Source of the DNA: Candidatus Heimdallarchaeota archaeon
GTDB taxonomy: Archaea > Asgardarchaeota > Heimdallarchaeia > Heimdallarchaeales > Heimdallarchaeaceae
DNA length: 13,887 bases
Direction: 5' to 3'
NCBI GenBank assembly: GCA_016839875.1
Contig: JAEOTK010000220.1
Span: 1 to 13,887 of the forward strand
The notes under the pieces are model-generated. The model was not told where the DNA came from. It ran no database searches and was given only the letters and a program-made list of their open reading frames with translations. Position 1 is the first letter of the stretch; every line of letters starts with the position of its first letter. A program made the translations under genes and the position numbers. Positions 6,479 to 13,265 of the stretch are shown here, one piece after another.

Positions 6479-7786
6479 CTATTTAAGACCCGCAAAATCT
6501 AAGGGAGCAGCTTTTCCGTTCTTAATTCTCTTCTGAATTGTAATCAAGTAGCTCAAAATAAGTATAGTAAGTACAGCTGCAGTAACAAGTGATGATAACC
6601 AGAAGTAAGAAATGTTCTTAGCAAGAAGAACTCCTGAAGCATAGCTTGTTGTTGCTACACCTAGGAAGAATGCAGTAGTAATGATAGAAAAAAGTAATGC
6701 AAAATGGTTCTTTGACAGTACCGATGTTAGAATTGTCATAACTACTGGGAAAAATAAAGCGTGACCAGCACTGCGTATGAAGAGAAAAGCAATATATACT
6801 CCTGGATTAGTTGGAAATAGGAAAATCATTAGAAAATTGAGGGTCAATAGAATGCATGCTGAGACAAGCATGTAGTCAATTAGCTGTTTTCGGTGCGAAA
6901 TTGCGAATCCTATGACTGGTCCAACAATAATGAAACTGATATTTGACAATCCTAAAATTGTTCCCACCAGGCTTTCAGAGAAATTAATGATATTATATCC
7001 ATATAATGAGAATTGAGGATTTGTAAAACCCTCCATAACCCCGAAGATTAGAAAAGCTATGAAAAAGAAAATAAATATTCTATTCTTGAATTCTTGAACT
7101 CTTAGTTTGGTTTTCTCACCATTTTCCATCTCGTTTCGTCTTTCAATGTATTTTTCTTCACCCTTACCTTTTGTATAGAGAAGTATGAACAAAACACCTC
7201 CAATGATGGAAAGGACAAATACGAAAATTATCATTACATATGGTTGGAAGAATTCAAGCAAGACTCCTAGGCTAACTATTCCAATTAAACTACCAAATCT
7301 TCCAGATGTAGAAATTATTGAATTGTAGAATCCTTTGTATTTTGTTTCAAGATCTGATAACAGCGATCTACTTGTTAGTCCAAAGATATTATTGGAAGTC
7401 CGAAGTATAATCCAGAGTATGGATAGTAAAGCTAGATTCTTTGTGAAAGCTAGAGCACCAGCTGTTAGTGTCATAATTATATAGGAGCTAATAACAAGTG
7501 TTTTTCTTCCAATTTTTTCAATGAGATAACCTGAAGGAACACGTGTTATAATTCCACCAAAAGTATACGCAGCTACGATAATTCCCCATCGAATCCCCCA
7601 ATCTTCACCAGTCGATTTCTCTAAGTATAAGGGAAAGATTTGTCTTAATGACATAAATACTAGGAATGCAACAAATTGAGAAGTAAGAAAAGCTGCCACT
7701 TCTTTTGTTTCTTGAGCTTTAAGAATCTCTTTGAAACTTGCTCTAGTTCTTTGCCTCAATGTAGGAATAGTGTCAAGCTCAGGCAT
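6479..7786 (-). CDS. Major facilitator superfamily transporter
   Basis: Secondary transporter of 435 residues with about twelve hydrophobic spans in two halves of six, split by a charged central loop (about 205-235, rich in K/E/R). The loop-2 motif A of the superfamily is visible as GYLIEKIGRK (86-95). The FPVVMTILTS region in the second half is also MFS-like. The family as a whole covers drug, sugar and metabolite transport, so the substrate is unknown; a drug-efflux type is possible given the ABC exporter 20 bases downstream on the same strand. The ATG at 7786 is preceded by a TATA-like box at 7811-7818, suggesting its own promoter with a very short leader and possible read-through into the ABC genes. 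Confidence 0.88.
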   Translation of the reverse strand: MPELDTIPTLRQRTRASFKEILKAQETKEVAAFLTSQFVAFLVFMSLRQIFPLYLEKSTGEDWGIRWGIIVAAYTFGGIITRVPSGYLIEKIGRKTLVISSYIIMTLTAGALAFTKNLALLSILWIILRTSNNIFGLTSRSLLSDLETKYKGFYNSIISTSGRFGSLIGIVSLGVLLEFFQPYVMIIFVFVLSIIGGVLFILLYTKGKGEEKYIERRNEMENGEKTKLRVQEFKNRIFIFFFIAFLIFGVMEGFTNPQFSLYGYNIINFSESLVGTILGLSNISFIIVGPVIGFAISHRKQLIDYMLVSACILLTLNFLMIFLFPTNPGVYIAFLFIRSAGHALFFPVVMTILTSVLSKNHFALLFSIITTAFFLGVATTSYASGVLLAKNISYFWLSSLVTAAVLTILILSYLITIQKRIKNGKAAPLDFAGLK

Positions 7787-7810
7787 CGCTATTGGTAAGA
7801 AAATACTCCA

Positions 7811-7818
7811 TTAAAAAG
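7811..7818 (-). promoter_or_regulatory. TATA-like box of the MFS gene
   Basis: Minus-strand CTTTTTAAT centred near 7814 predicts a transcript start close to 7789, just above the ATG at 7786. It lies in the 71-base gap after the DUF362 stop, so the MFS and ABC genes may be expressed independently of DUF362. Confidence 0.4.
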
Positions 7819-7857
7819 ATTATTGAAACCACTAAACAGCCAAAAAACTGAAATGAT

Positions 7858-8754
7858 CTATGTTTTTTGTAATTCTTCTATTATTTGTTCTGCTAATGGA
7901 ATTGCATCATCTGAATCTGTAAGAATTTCGATTTCATTTGGTGAAGAGACACCTAATCCTAATTCAACTGCTCTAGCAATTTGTTCCTGTTCAAAAATAG
8001 GTCCTTTGGAAACTTCAGGAGTAGTGCCATGAATTCTGAGTATTGCTACGCCTACTGCATCGATTGCAATTCTATCAGTTCCTGCAAGTACAATGTTGGT
8101 ATTCACTCTTGTACCTCTGGCAGGTCCTCCATCGACAAAAGAAACAACTCCATCTAAAACAATCAAGTCTGGTGTAAATGCTGTGTTAATCTCTGCAATC
8201 ATTTTTCTGATATAAGGGGAACCATGTAATTCTCTCATGTAAGAATTTCCATCTAGGTTTCTTCTTGGAACTAAACCCACTGCATTCTTCAAAGAGAGAG
8301 TAAAGTATCCTGAATGATGTGTTTTTAAACAACAAGTCTCAACTATAGATTCAGCTTCATGGTATATTTTAGCAAAAAGAAATCCGTTCTTCCAGTGACT
8401 ATCTTCTGGTATAACATGAACATATTCTTCCAAAGGAATTTCAGCTAAGTTGACTATTGGAAAATCTAATTCTTCAGATAATTCGATAATACCTTTTTCT
8501 TCCATACATTCACGAGTGTTAACTGGACCACTTCTTTCAGCTAGAGTAACAGAAGTTGCTCCCATTTTCCTAAGTTTTGGAATTAACACTCTTAATGTTT
8601 CAGTAGCGGTAGACCCGGGAGGTGTATCCGCTGTATTGAAATTAGGTTTGAGAATGACATCTTTGAAATTAACTGGGTCTCCACCAAGAAGATCAATGGC
8701 TTTAACCGTTCCTTCCTCTCTATTATCAGTAGAAACTAAAGCTACTCTTGTCAT
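7858..8754 (-). CDS. DUF362 family protein without Fe-S cluster domain
   Basis: Member of the DUF362 family, whose biochemical role is not established. Of 298 residues, the recognisable family segments are KPNFN (36-40), TETLRVLIPKLRKMGA (51-66), LAERSG (71-76), LKTHHSGYFTLSLKN (143-157), VLDGVVSFVDGGPARG (199-214), and AGTDRIAIDAVGVAIL (224-239). The LKTH and LDG-GGPARG segments are the conserved core. Many archaeal and bacterial relatives carry a ferredoxin-like CxxCxxC domain; here only three cysteines exist (83, 141, 142), so no 4Fe-4S cluster is expected. No signal peptide or membrane span is seen, so it is probably cytosolic. It is read toward the MFS gene 71 bases downstream and diverges from the amidohydrolase gene. 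Fold context suggests a metal- or phosphate-related enzyme, but that is not demonstrable. Confidence 0.82.
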   Translation of the reverse strand: MTRVALVSTDNREEGTVKAIDLLGGDPVNFKDVILKPNFNTADTPPGSTATETLRVLIPKLRKMGATSVTLAERSGPVNTRECMEEKGIIELSEELDFPIVNLAEIPLEEYVHVIPEDSHWKNGFLFAKIYHEAESIVETCCLKTHHSGYFTLSLKNAVGLVPRRNLDGNSYMRELHGSPYIRKMIAEINTAFTPDLIVLDGVVSFVDGGPARGTRVNTNIVLAGTDRIAIDAVGVAILRIHGTTPEVSKGPIFEQEQIARAVELGLGVSSPNEIEILTDSDDAIPLAEQIIEELQKT

Positions 8755-8778
8755 ATTATTCTAAAGATTTGGATGCTT

Positions 8779-8786
8779 ATTTATAT
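8779..8786 (-). promoter_or_regulatory. TATA box of the DUF362 gene
   Basis: Minus-strand ATATAAAT is centred about 28 bases before the ATG at 8754, which makes the mRNA leaderless or nearly so. It is one of two separate TATA elements in the 95-base divergent spacer. Confidence 0.55.
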
Positions 8787-8820
8787 CTATTTTCTAGTAA
8801 AGCACTGTTCAAGGATAGAA

Positions 8821-8828
8821 TTTAAAAA
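8821..8828 (+). promoter_or_regulatory. TATA box of the amidohydrolase gene
   Basis: TTTAAAAA centred about 25 bases before the ATG at 8850; the transcript would begin at the start codon, and no Shine-Dalgarno is seen. Confidence 0.5.
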
Positions 8829-8849
8829 AAACTATCTTTTACCTAAATT

Positions 8850-10409
8850 ATGCAAAACAAACTTTATGCTGATCTAGTTATTAAGAATGCAAATATGTGG
8901 ACGATGGAAGAAGATAAACCTAGAGCAGAATCTTTAGCAGTTTTTTATGATACAATTATGAAGGTGGGAAGTAATTCAGAAATAGAAAATCTGATTGGAT
9001 CCAATACAGAAATTATCGATGCTGAAGGTAACACTGTTATTCCTGGTTTCATTGATGCTCACACACATATTGCATGGAACGGAATGAACAAGGTGTATCT
9101 ATATTTAGGAGATACTAGAAGTTTGGAGGAAGCTGTAGAACTTGTCAAGAAAGAATGCGAAAAGAAAGAACCAGGTGAGTGGATAATAGGACGTGCCTGG
9201 GATCAAAGTAACTGGCCAGAACAAAGATACATAACAGCTGCAGACATCGATTCTGTGAGTCCAAATAATCCTGTTAATCTGGTTCATGTTTCAGGTCATT
9301 TTGCAACTGTGAATACTATTGGATTTACGAAATTAAATTTATCAAAGGAGCAGCAAGGAGTTGATGTTGATGAAAATGGTGAAATTATTGGTACTTTAAG
9401 AGATGTAGACTTGTCTGATAAAAAGGAACTAAGACCGAAATTTGATGACCTTGTTAAGGGTATAAATTTTGGTATAGAAGAATGTCTCTCTCTTGGTATA
9501 ACTTCTGTTCATGACAATCTTACCTTTGAAAATCTGTTGCCTTACATCAAACTCGCTCGAAATAACCAGTTAAAGATTCGAATTTATGGGATAATTTACG
9601 AAGATATGATTGATGAAGCGATAAAATTAGGTCTTTCAAAAATCTATGCAGATAAATGGTTGAAAATTGGTGCTGTTAAATTAATGACTGATGGAGCAAT
9701 AAGTGCTCGCACTGCTTACATCTATGATGATTATGATGATAAAGAAGGAGAGAAAGGTTTCGCACTTTATGATGAAACAATGCTAGATGAAATGGTAGTA
9801 AAAGTACATAATGCAGGAATGCAAATAGCTGCACATGCAATTGGGGATAAAGCAATCGCAAACGTCATTACAGCTATTGAGAAAAACATTGATTCAGTTG
9901 AATGTAAGAAGTCTCTCCATAGGATAGAACATGCGGAACTTCTTCTAGAGGAGGACGCAAAAAGAGCATCCAAATTAGGTCTTGTAATGTCAATGCAACC
10001 AAATTTTGTCTGGAGATGGGGAATGATAGGAGTAAATGGCATGTATGAACAACGACTTGGAACTGAAAGAACCATGATTAACAATCCATTCAAATGGGTT
10101 TTAGATAATGATATGTTAATTGCTTTTGGCAGTGATGGAATGCCATTAGGACCAATATATGGAATAAAAGGAGCCATCTATCATCCAGATCCCAGTTTAA
10201 GATTAACATTAGAAGAATCAATTAGATGCTTTACTCTTTATCCAGCTATTACTTCTGGTGAAGAGAAAATAAAAGGTTCTCTTAGTTCAGGTAAATTAGC
10301 AGATATAGTAATTTTAAATCGCAATCTCGATGAAATAGATTTAGATTCATTTCATGATGTTGAAGTCAAATTTACCATTGTTGGTGGAGTAATAGAATAT
10401 AAGAAATAA
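8850..10409 (+). CDS. YtcJ-type metal-dependent amidohydrolase
   Basis: Cytosolic hydrolase of the Amidohydro_3/YtcJ group (COG1574 type), which removes acyl or formyl groups from small amides; substrates differ among members and cannot be deduced here. It has 519 residues with the usual split beta-sandwich (about 1-62 and 480-519) around a TIM barrel. Metal-site residues are present: H71 and H73 in DAHTH, a lysine at 277 (VKLMTDG), H329 in AHAIGD, H361 in HRIEH and D429 in GSDG. GKLADIVIL near 481-489 is the classic C-terminal amidohydrolase strand. All catalytic positions are intact, so it should be active. It diverges from DUF362 and is followed after 97 bases by a small membrane protein with its own probable promoter. 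Confidence 0.88.
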   Translation: MQNKLYADLVIKNANMWTMEEDKPRAESLAVFYDTIMKVGSNSEIENLIGSNTEIIDAEGNTVIPGFIDAHTHIAWNGMNKVYLYLGDTRSLEEAVELVKKECEKKEPGEWIIGRAWDQSNWPEQRYITAADIDSVSPNNPVNLVHVSGHFATVNTIGFTKLNLSKEQQGVDVDENGEIIGTLRDVDLSDKKELRPKFDDLVKGINFGIEECLSLGITSVHDNLTFENLLPYIKLARNNQLKIRIYGIIYEDMIDEAIKLGLSKIYADKWLKIGAVKLMTDGAISARTAYIYDDYDDKEGEKGFALYDETMLDEMVVKVHNAGMQIAAHAIGDKAIANVITAIEKNIDSVECKKSLHRIEHAELLLEEDAKRASKLGLVMSMQPNFVWRWGMIGVNGMYEQRLGTERTMINNPFKWVLDNDMLIAFGSDGMPLGPIYGIKGAIYHPDPSLRLTLEESIRCFTLYPAITSGEEKIKGSLSSGKLADIVILNRNLDEIDLDSFHDVEVKFTIVGGVIEYKK

Positions 10410-10423
10410 AACTTAACCTGGAG

Positions 10424-10457
10424 AAATATCTTCTTCCTCTCTTTTTTCTCATTTTCA
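10424..10457 (+). terminator. T-rich putative terminator after the amidohydrolase
   Basis: Within 50 bases of the stop the plus strand becomes pyrimidine-rich with a T6 run (CTCTTTTTTCTC) and a later T4 run, as in archaeal oligo-T terminators. A new TATA-like box for the next gene follows. Confidence 0.4.
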
Positions 10458-10466
10458 TACAAAGAA

Positions 10467-10474
10467 TTTAAATG
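10467..10474 (+). promoter_or_regulatory. TATA-like box of the small membrane protein gene
   Basis: TTTAAATG, centred near 10470, predicts a transcript start near 10495, leaving a leader of about 10-20 bases to the GTG (10507) or ATG (10516). No clear Shine-Dalgarno is visible. Confidence 0.4.
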
Positions 10475-10506
10475 CTGAAATTTATTACATAAGTGTTTAA
10501 TTTGAT

Positions 10507-10959
10507 GTGAAAAAAATGAGCAGAGGAACAGAAAAATTAAGGACATCAAAACACTATGAGATTCCAGATGCAACCAAGGAAGAAAAGGAACCTAAGGACT
10601 ATAGAACATTCTTCTTAGGAACTGCTATATGGTCAGCACTTTACATTCTTATTCCTGCAATTATCTATGCAGTTGTGAGAGATGTGACAATTACGTTTTC
10701 ATTAACAGGTAAAATTGGTATTGGAATGATTGTATTAGGATTTCTTCTTTTAGGCATTTCAGGAGCTACTAGAGTTCCCGTTACTGGTGGAACAGCGTTT
10801 GTGAGTGTAAAAGATATAAGTCGTCCAGAAACTAAAAAAGCACAAATTAGAGGACAAGTGAATTTCTGGGAGATTATAAACATGGGGAAAGTGTTCGTAC
10901 TTTTCTGGGGAATAATATATGTGATTCCTTTTGCTTTTGGAATTCCCTTCCTCCTCTAA
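10507..10959 (+). CDS. Small three-helix membrane protein, unknown function
   Basis: I do not recognise a family. The 150-residue product has a charged, lysine/glutamate-rich cytoplasmic-looking N-terminus (1-33). Hydrophobic spans lie at about 35-57 (ALYILIPAIIYAVV), 68-86 (a glycine-rich span with GMIVLGFLLLG) and 126-150 (FVLFWGIIYVIPFAF), and the protein ends inside the last span. The loop at 87-125 has threonine/glycine turns (RVPVTGGTAF) and a lysine-rich part. There are no cysteines, histidine clusters or enzyme motifs. The annotated start is GTG at 10507, giving MKKMSRG; ATG at 10516 (MSRG) is an equally good start. Its stop is ten bases from the converging DRG gene, with a T7 run between them. 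Membrane location is the only supportable statement. Confidence 0.7.
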   Translation: MKKMSRGTEKLRTSKHYEIPDATKEEKEPKDYRTFFLGTAIWSALYILIPAIIYAVVRDVTITFSLTGKIGIGMIVLGFLLLGISGATRVPVTGGTAFVSVKDISRPETKKAQIRGQVNFWEIINMGKVFVLFWGIIYVIPFAFGIPFLL

Positions 10960-10960
10960 T

Positions 10961-10969
10961 TCTTTTTTT
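10961..10969 (+). terminator. T7 run between converging stop codons
   Basis: TCTTTTTTT fills almost the whole ten-base gap between the stop of the small membrane protein (10959) and the stop of the DRG gene (10970). It is a good archaeal terminator for the plus-strand transcript; on the minus strand it is a run of A and would not stop DRG transcription. Confidence 0.5.
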
Positions 10970-12082
10970 CTAGAATTTCTTTACAATAATTGTTATTGTA
11001 TCTCCTTCTCTCACCACATGTTCTAGTCCCACACGTTGGTTGGGATGTTTTGCACTTGGTCCATCGATAACAGCATATCTAAATTGTGAAGCAAACTTCC
11101 TATGAATCTTATCACAAACATCTTTAATTGTAGAATTCAGTTTTACAATCAAAGGTTCTTCAAAGTCTGTTTTATGCCCTTGTTTTTTGAGGTAAATTTT
11201 AATCAATTCTAACTTATCTACAATCTCATCTTTTAGCAGATTTAGATTCTTACCATTTAATGCACTTATGTAAACTGCTTCAGGAATCTTTTCTCGTATC
11301 TTTTTCAGTTTATGTTTTGAAATTAAATCAATTTTATTTATTACTACCATAAGCTTTGGATAGACTCTATTCCCTTCAAGTACATCGATGAGTTCATCCA
11401 TTGTTAAATCACTACGGACTGTAACAGAAGCGTTCATTACTTTGTATTCTCTCATTATCCCCATGAAAGTTTTTTCACTCATATGAGTTAGTTTTGTAAG
11501 AGTTGAGAGAGCAATTCCTCCTCTGTCTGATTTCTTTATCCGAACATAAGGTTTCGACCTGCCTGGTCTGATAGCAACTTTAGTTAGTTCATTTAATATT
11601 TTATCATAAAATTGATCAACCTCTTTTGGATCAAGAAGAATAAGTATCATATCTGCACTTCTTGCAACTGCAAGGATTTCTTTTCCTCTTCCTTTTCCCA
11701 TACTAGCATCTTCAATGATACCTGGAAGATCAATAATTTGGACTTGCGTTCCTCTGTGAAAGAGAATTCCTGGAATAGCTGCTGTTGTAGTAAATGCATA
11801 ATCTCCGATTTTAGATTGTTTGCTAGTTATTTTAGAGATCAAAGTTGATTTACCTGTCGAAGGAAAACCAATTAAGACGACTGAGCCGTCACCAGCTTTT
11901 TTGACATCAAAACCATATGATTTGGTAGAACGAGCTGAAAGTTGAAAATCAAGTTTCTTTCTGCGGAGTTTAGCAAGTTTGGCCTTTAAGTATCCCACAT
12001 GATGCTCTGTAGATTTATTCTTAGGTGTGATTCTTATCTCATCTTCAAGAGCTTCTATTCGCTCATCTATTGTAGAGCTCAT
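10970..12082 (-). CDS. drg: DRG-family GTP-binding protein with TGS domain
   Basis: Developmentally regulated GTP-binding protein (Obg-superfamily GTPase), conserved in archaea and eukaryotes and linked there to ribosomes and translation. Counting from the ATG at 12082 (370 residues): N-terminal helical region with TPKNKSTEHHVGYLKAKLAK (19-38), which is diagnostic of DRG; G1 GFPSTGKS (72-79); G2 TTT (98-100); G3 DLPG (118-121); RSADMILILLDP (141-152); an inserted S5D2L-like domain within the G domain; G4 NKID (249-252); G5 SAL (273-275); and a C-terminal TGS domain (about 308-370). All nucleotide-binding motifs are intact. A GTG three codons upstream (12091) is an alternative start; I prefer the ATG because it is the stronger codon and loses nothing conserved. 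It is convergent with the small membrane protein and divergent from the ArsR gene. Confidence 0.93.
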   Translation of the reverse strand: MSSTIDERIEALEDEIRITPKNKSTEHHVGYLKAKLAKLRRKKLDFQLSARSTKSYGFDVKKAGDGSVVLIGFPSTGKSTLISKITSKQSKIGDYAFTTTAAIPGILFHRGTQVQIIDLPGIIEDASMGKGRGKEILAVARSADMILILLDPKEVDQFYDKILNELTKVAIRPGRSKPYVRIKKSDRGGIALSTLTKLTHMSEKTFMGIMREYKVMNASVTVRSDLTMDELIDVLEGNRVYPKLMVVINKIDLISKHKLKKIREKIPEAVYISALNGKNLNLLKDEIVDKLELIKIYLKKQGHKTDFEEPLIVKLNSTIKDVCDKIHRKFASQFRYAVIDGPSAKHPNQRVGLEHVVREGDTITIIVKKF

Positions 12083-12098
12083 TGCTACCACTCAGCTA

Positions 12099-12145
12099 AA
12101 TCAATTTGATTAATGATTTTCTCACTAATCAGTATAAATCATTAA
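12099..12145. repeat. Inverted repeats around the DRG promoter
   Basis: TTAATGATTT (12110-12119) and AAATCATTAA (12136-12145) are exact reverse complements 16 bases apart; the second arm overlaps the DRG TATA box on the minus strand. Next to the first arm is a compact palindrome, AATCAA-T-TTGATT (12099-12111). The position between TATA box and start codon is what an archaeal repressor operator would use. In AT-rich DNA such matches also arise by chance. Confidence 0.4.
12131..12138 (-). promoter_or_regulatory. TATA box of the DRG gene
   Basis: Minus-strand TTTATACT, centred about 25 bases above a predicted transcript start near 12110, leaving a leader of about 28 bases before the ATG at 12082. 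Confidence 0.5.
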
Positions 12146-12340
12146 CGATTATTGATGTTCTAATATTTTGCCTTACAAGTAAAATGAAGAAAAAAACAGA
12201 AAAAACTGATTTAAAGGTCAAAATTTCTCATTTATACAGCAAAAAGATGATTAAATTAGATAATATTTAGGAAAAATAAATATATGATAACATTTAATGA
12301 TACTGCAAAGAATAAAAAATAATTCGTTTACCAAACATTA

Positions 12341-12348
12341 TATTTAAA
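12341..12348 (+). promoter_or_regulatory. TATA box of the ArsR-type gene
   Basis: TATTTAAA within a longer AT stretch predicts a transcript start near 12370 and a leader of about 23 bases. Unlike most genes here, this leader carries a clear ribosome site: GGGGTGGT at 12382-12389, which pairs (with one wobble) to the archaeal 16S tail and supports the GTG start at 12393. Confidence 0.5.
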
Positions 12349-12392
12349 TAATGAAAAAAAACTTGAAAAATAATTTAACTAGGGGTGGTTAA

Positions 12393-12674
12393 GTGACAGA
12401 AACTCTCGAATTAAGTGACAAGGAAAAATCAATAAAACTAGCAAAAGCATTATCTTCTCCAACAAGATTTGAAATTGTGAAACTCTTACTTGATAAAGAA
12501 ATGGATATTTCAAGTATAGCAAAAAGAATGAAACAGACAGAAGCAAATACTTCAGCACAAATTAAATATTTAGAAAAAGCAGGTGTACTTGATTCAAGGT
12601 ATGAACCTGGGGCTCATGGAGTACGCAAAGTTTGTAAAACTAAGGTTAAGAAAATTATTATAAACCTTGTTTAG
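12393..12674 (+). CDS. ArsR-type winged-helix transcription regulator
   Basis: Small DNA-binding protein of 93 residues, presumably a dimeric repressor or activator in the cytoplasm. The helical core LSSPTRFEIVKLLL (20-33) is followed by a helix-turn-helix with ISSIAKRM (39-46) and a recognition helix in about 48-61 (TEANTSAQIKYLEKAG), then a wing (65-82). The metal-sensor ELCVCDL-type cysteine pair of classical ArsR is absent; the only cysteine is C81. The tail pattern PGAHGVRKVC recalls a group of ArsR-like regulators with P-G-x-H-G-x2-K-x-C, suggesting a non-metal signal. The start is GTG with a good Shine-Dalgarno. Its TAG stop interleaves with the TAA of the converging methyltransferase gene. 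The target is unknown; its own promoter and the divergent DRG promoter are the nearest candidates. Confidence 0.85.
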   Translation: MTETLELSDKEKSIKLAKALSSPTRFEIVKLLLDKEMDISSIAKRMKQTEANTSAQIKYLEKAGVLDSRYEPGAHGVRKVCKTKVKKIIINLV

Positions 12675-13210
12675 TTCTTCTCTGCAATTACAGAAAAGTC
12701 CTCAACTGATAGATGCCAAAGCTTGATTACATCATATCCAGCTTTGACGCATATATTTCTCAATTCAATGTCAGTATACTTTTTATCTAAAGCTGTTAGT
12801 AGAAGTCTTCCCCCATCCTTCAAAATTCTAAAACTTTCCTCAATTGTCTGAAATGGTTCCGGTAAATTTTGAATGACTGATATACAAGTAGTTAAGTCAA
12901 AACTTGAATCACGAAAAGGTAAGTGATCGCTGTCAGCACAGATAAAAATCGCATTATTGTGTCGTTTTCTTCCTTCAACAAGCATATTGAAAGAAAGATC
13001 ACAACATAAAATGTTCTCAACTGAAGAAGATAAGTAATCCAATAAGAGTCCTGTTCCTGATCCAACATCAAGGACAATGTCATTTACATCATAGTCAATC
13101 ATTGAAAATATTTCTCTATATTTTTGCTCTTGAATAGACCTATATCTATCATCGTATTTAGATGCAGTTTCATTGTATCTTTTCATGACATCATGTTTTT
13201 TCTTAGTCAT
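12671..13210 (-). CDS. Small class I SAM-dependent methyltransferase
   Basis: Rossmann-fold methyltransferase of the Methyltransf_11/UbiE-like type, substrate unknown. Of 179 residues, motif I is VLDVGSGTGLL (46-56), the acidic ribose-binding position after strand 2 is D71 (CCDLSFNML), the adenine-contact region is ADSDHLPF (92-99), and post-motif strand 4 is FDLTTCISVIQNLPEP (104-119). LKDGGRLLLT (130-139) closes the core. The N-terminus (RYNETASKYDDRY, 11-23) is the usual cap helix. It is shorter than typical UbiE proteins (about 230-250), with little room for a substrate lid, which fits small-molecule methyltransferases. The ATG at 13210 has a TATA-like element about 30 bases upstream. The gene overlaps the ArsR gene tail-to-tail by four bases and diverges from Rio2 across 55 bases. 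Confidence 0.88.
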   Translation of the reverse strand: MTKKKHDVMKRYNETASKYDDRYRSIQEQKYREIFSMIDYDVNDIVLDVGSGTGLLLDYLSSSVENILCCDLSFNMLVEGRKRHNNAIFICADSDHLPFRDSSFDLTTCISVIQNLPEPFQTIEESFRILKDGGRLLLTALDKKYTDIELRNICVKAGYDVIKLWHLSVEDFSVIAEKN

Positions 13211-13236
13211 TCAAGTAAACAATAAGAAAGAAAAGG

Positions 13237-13244
13237 ATTTTAAG
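13237..13244. promoter_or_regulatory. Possible shared TATA element, methyltransferase and Rio2
   Basis: ATTTTAAG reads CTTAAAAT on the other strand, so it is TATA-like both ways. It lies nearly midway in the 55-base spacer: 25 bases from its centre to the Rio2 ATG at 13266 and about 30 to the methyltransferase ATG at 13210. Both mRNAs would be leaderless or nearly so. Confidence 0.4.
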
Positions 13245-13265
13245 TCATACTCTTACATCATATTA

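Larger units (their letters stand above)
12083..12392. other. AT-rich divergent spacer with two promoters
   Basis: This spacer of about 310 bases separates the DRG and ArsR genes. It holds the DRG TATA box and its surrounding inverted repeats (12099-12145), and the ArsR TATA box and Shine-Dalgarno (12341-12389). Between them lies very AT-rich sequence. The middle contains one 28-codon open frame (12184-12270, plus strand, lysine-rich) that has no convincing promoter or ribosome site. I see no tRNA, repeat array or remnant gene. Confidence 0.6.

Noticed and set aside
9767..10177. 136-codon open frame on the minus strand
   Set aside because: It lies wholly antisense to the conserved amidohydrolase barrel, covers its metal-site motifs and has no promoter or ribosome site.
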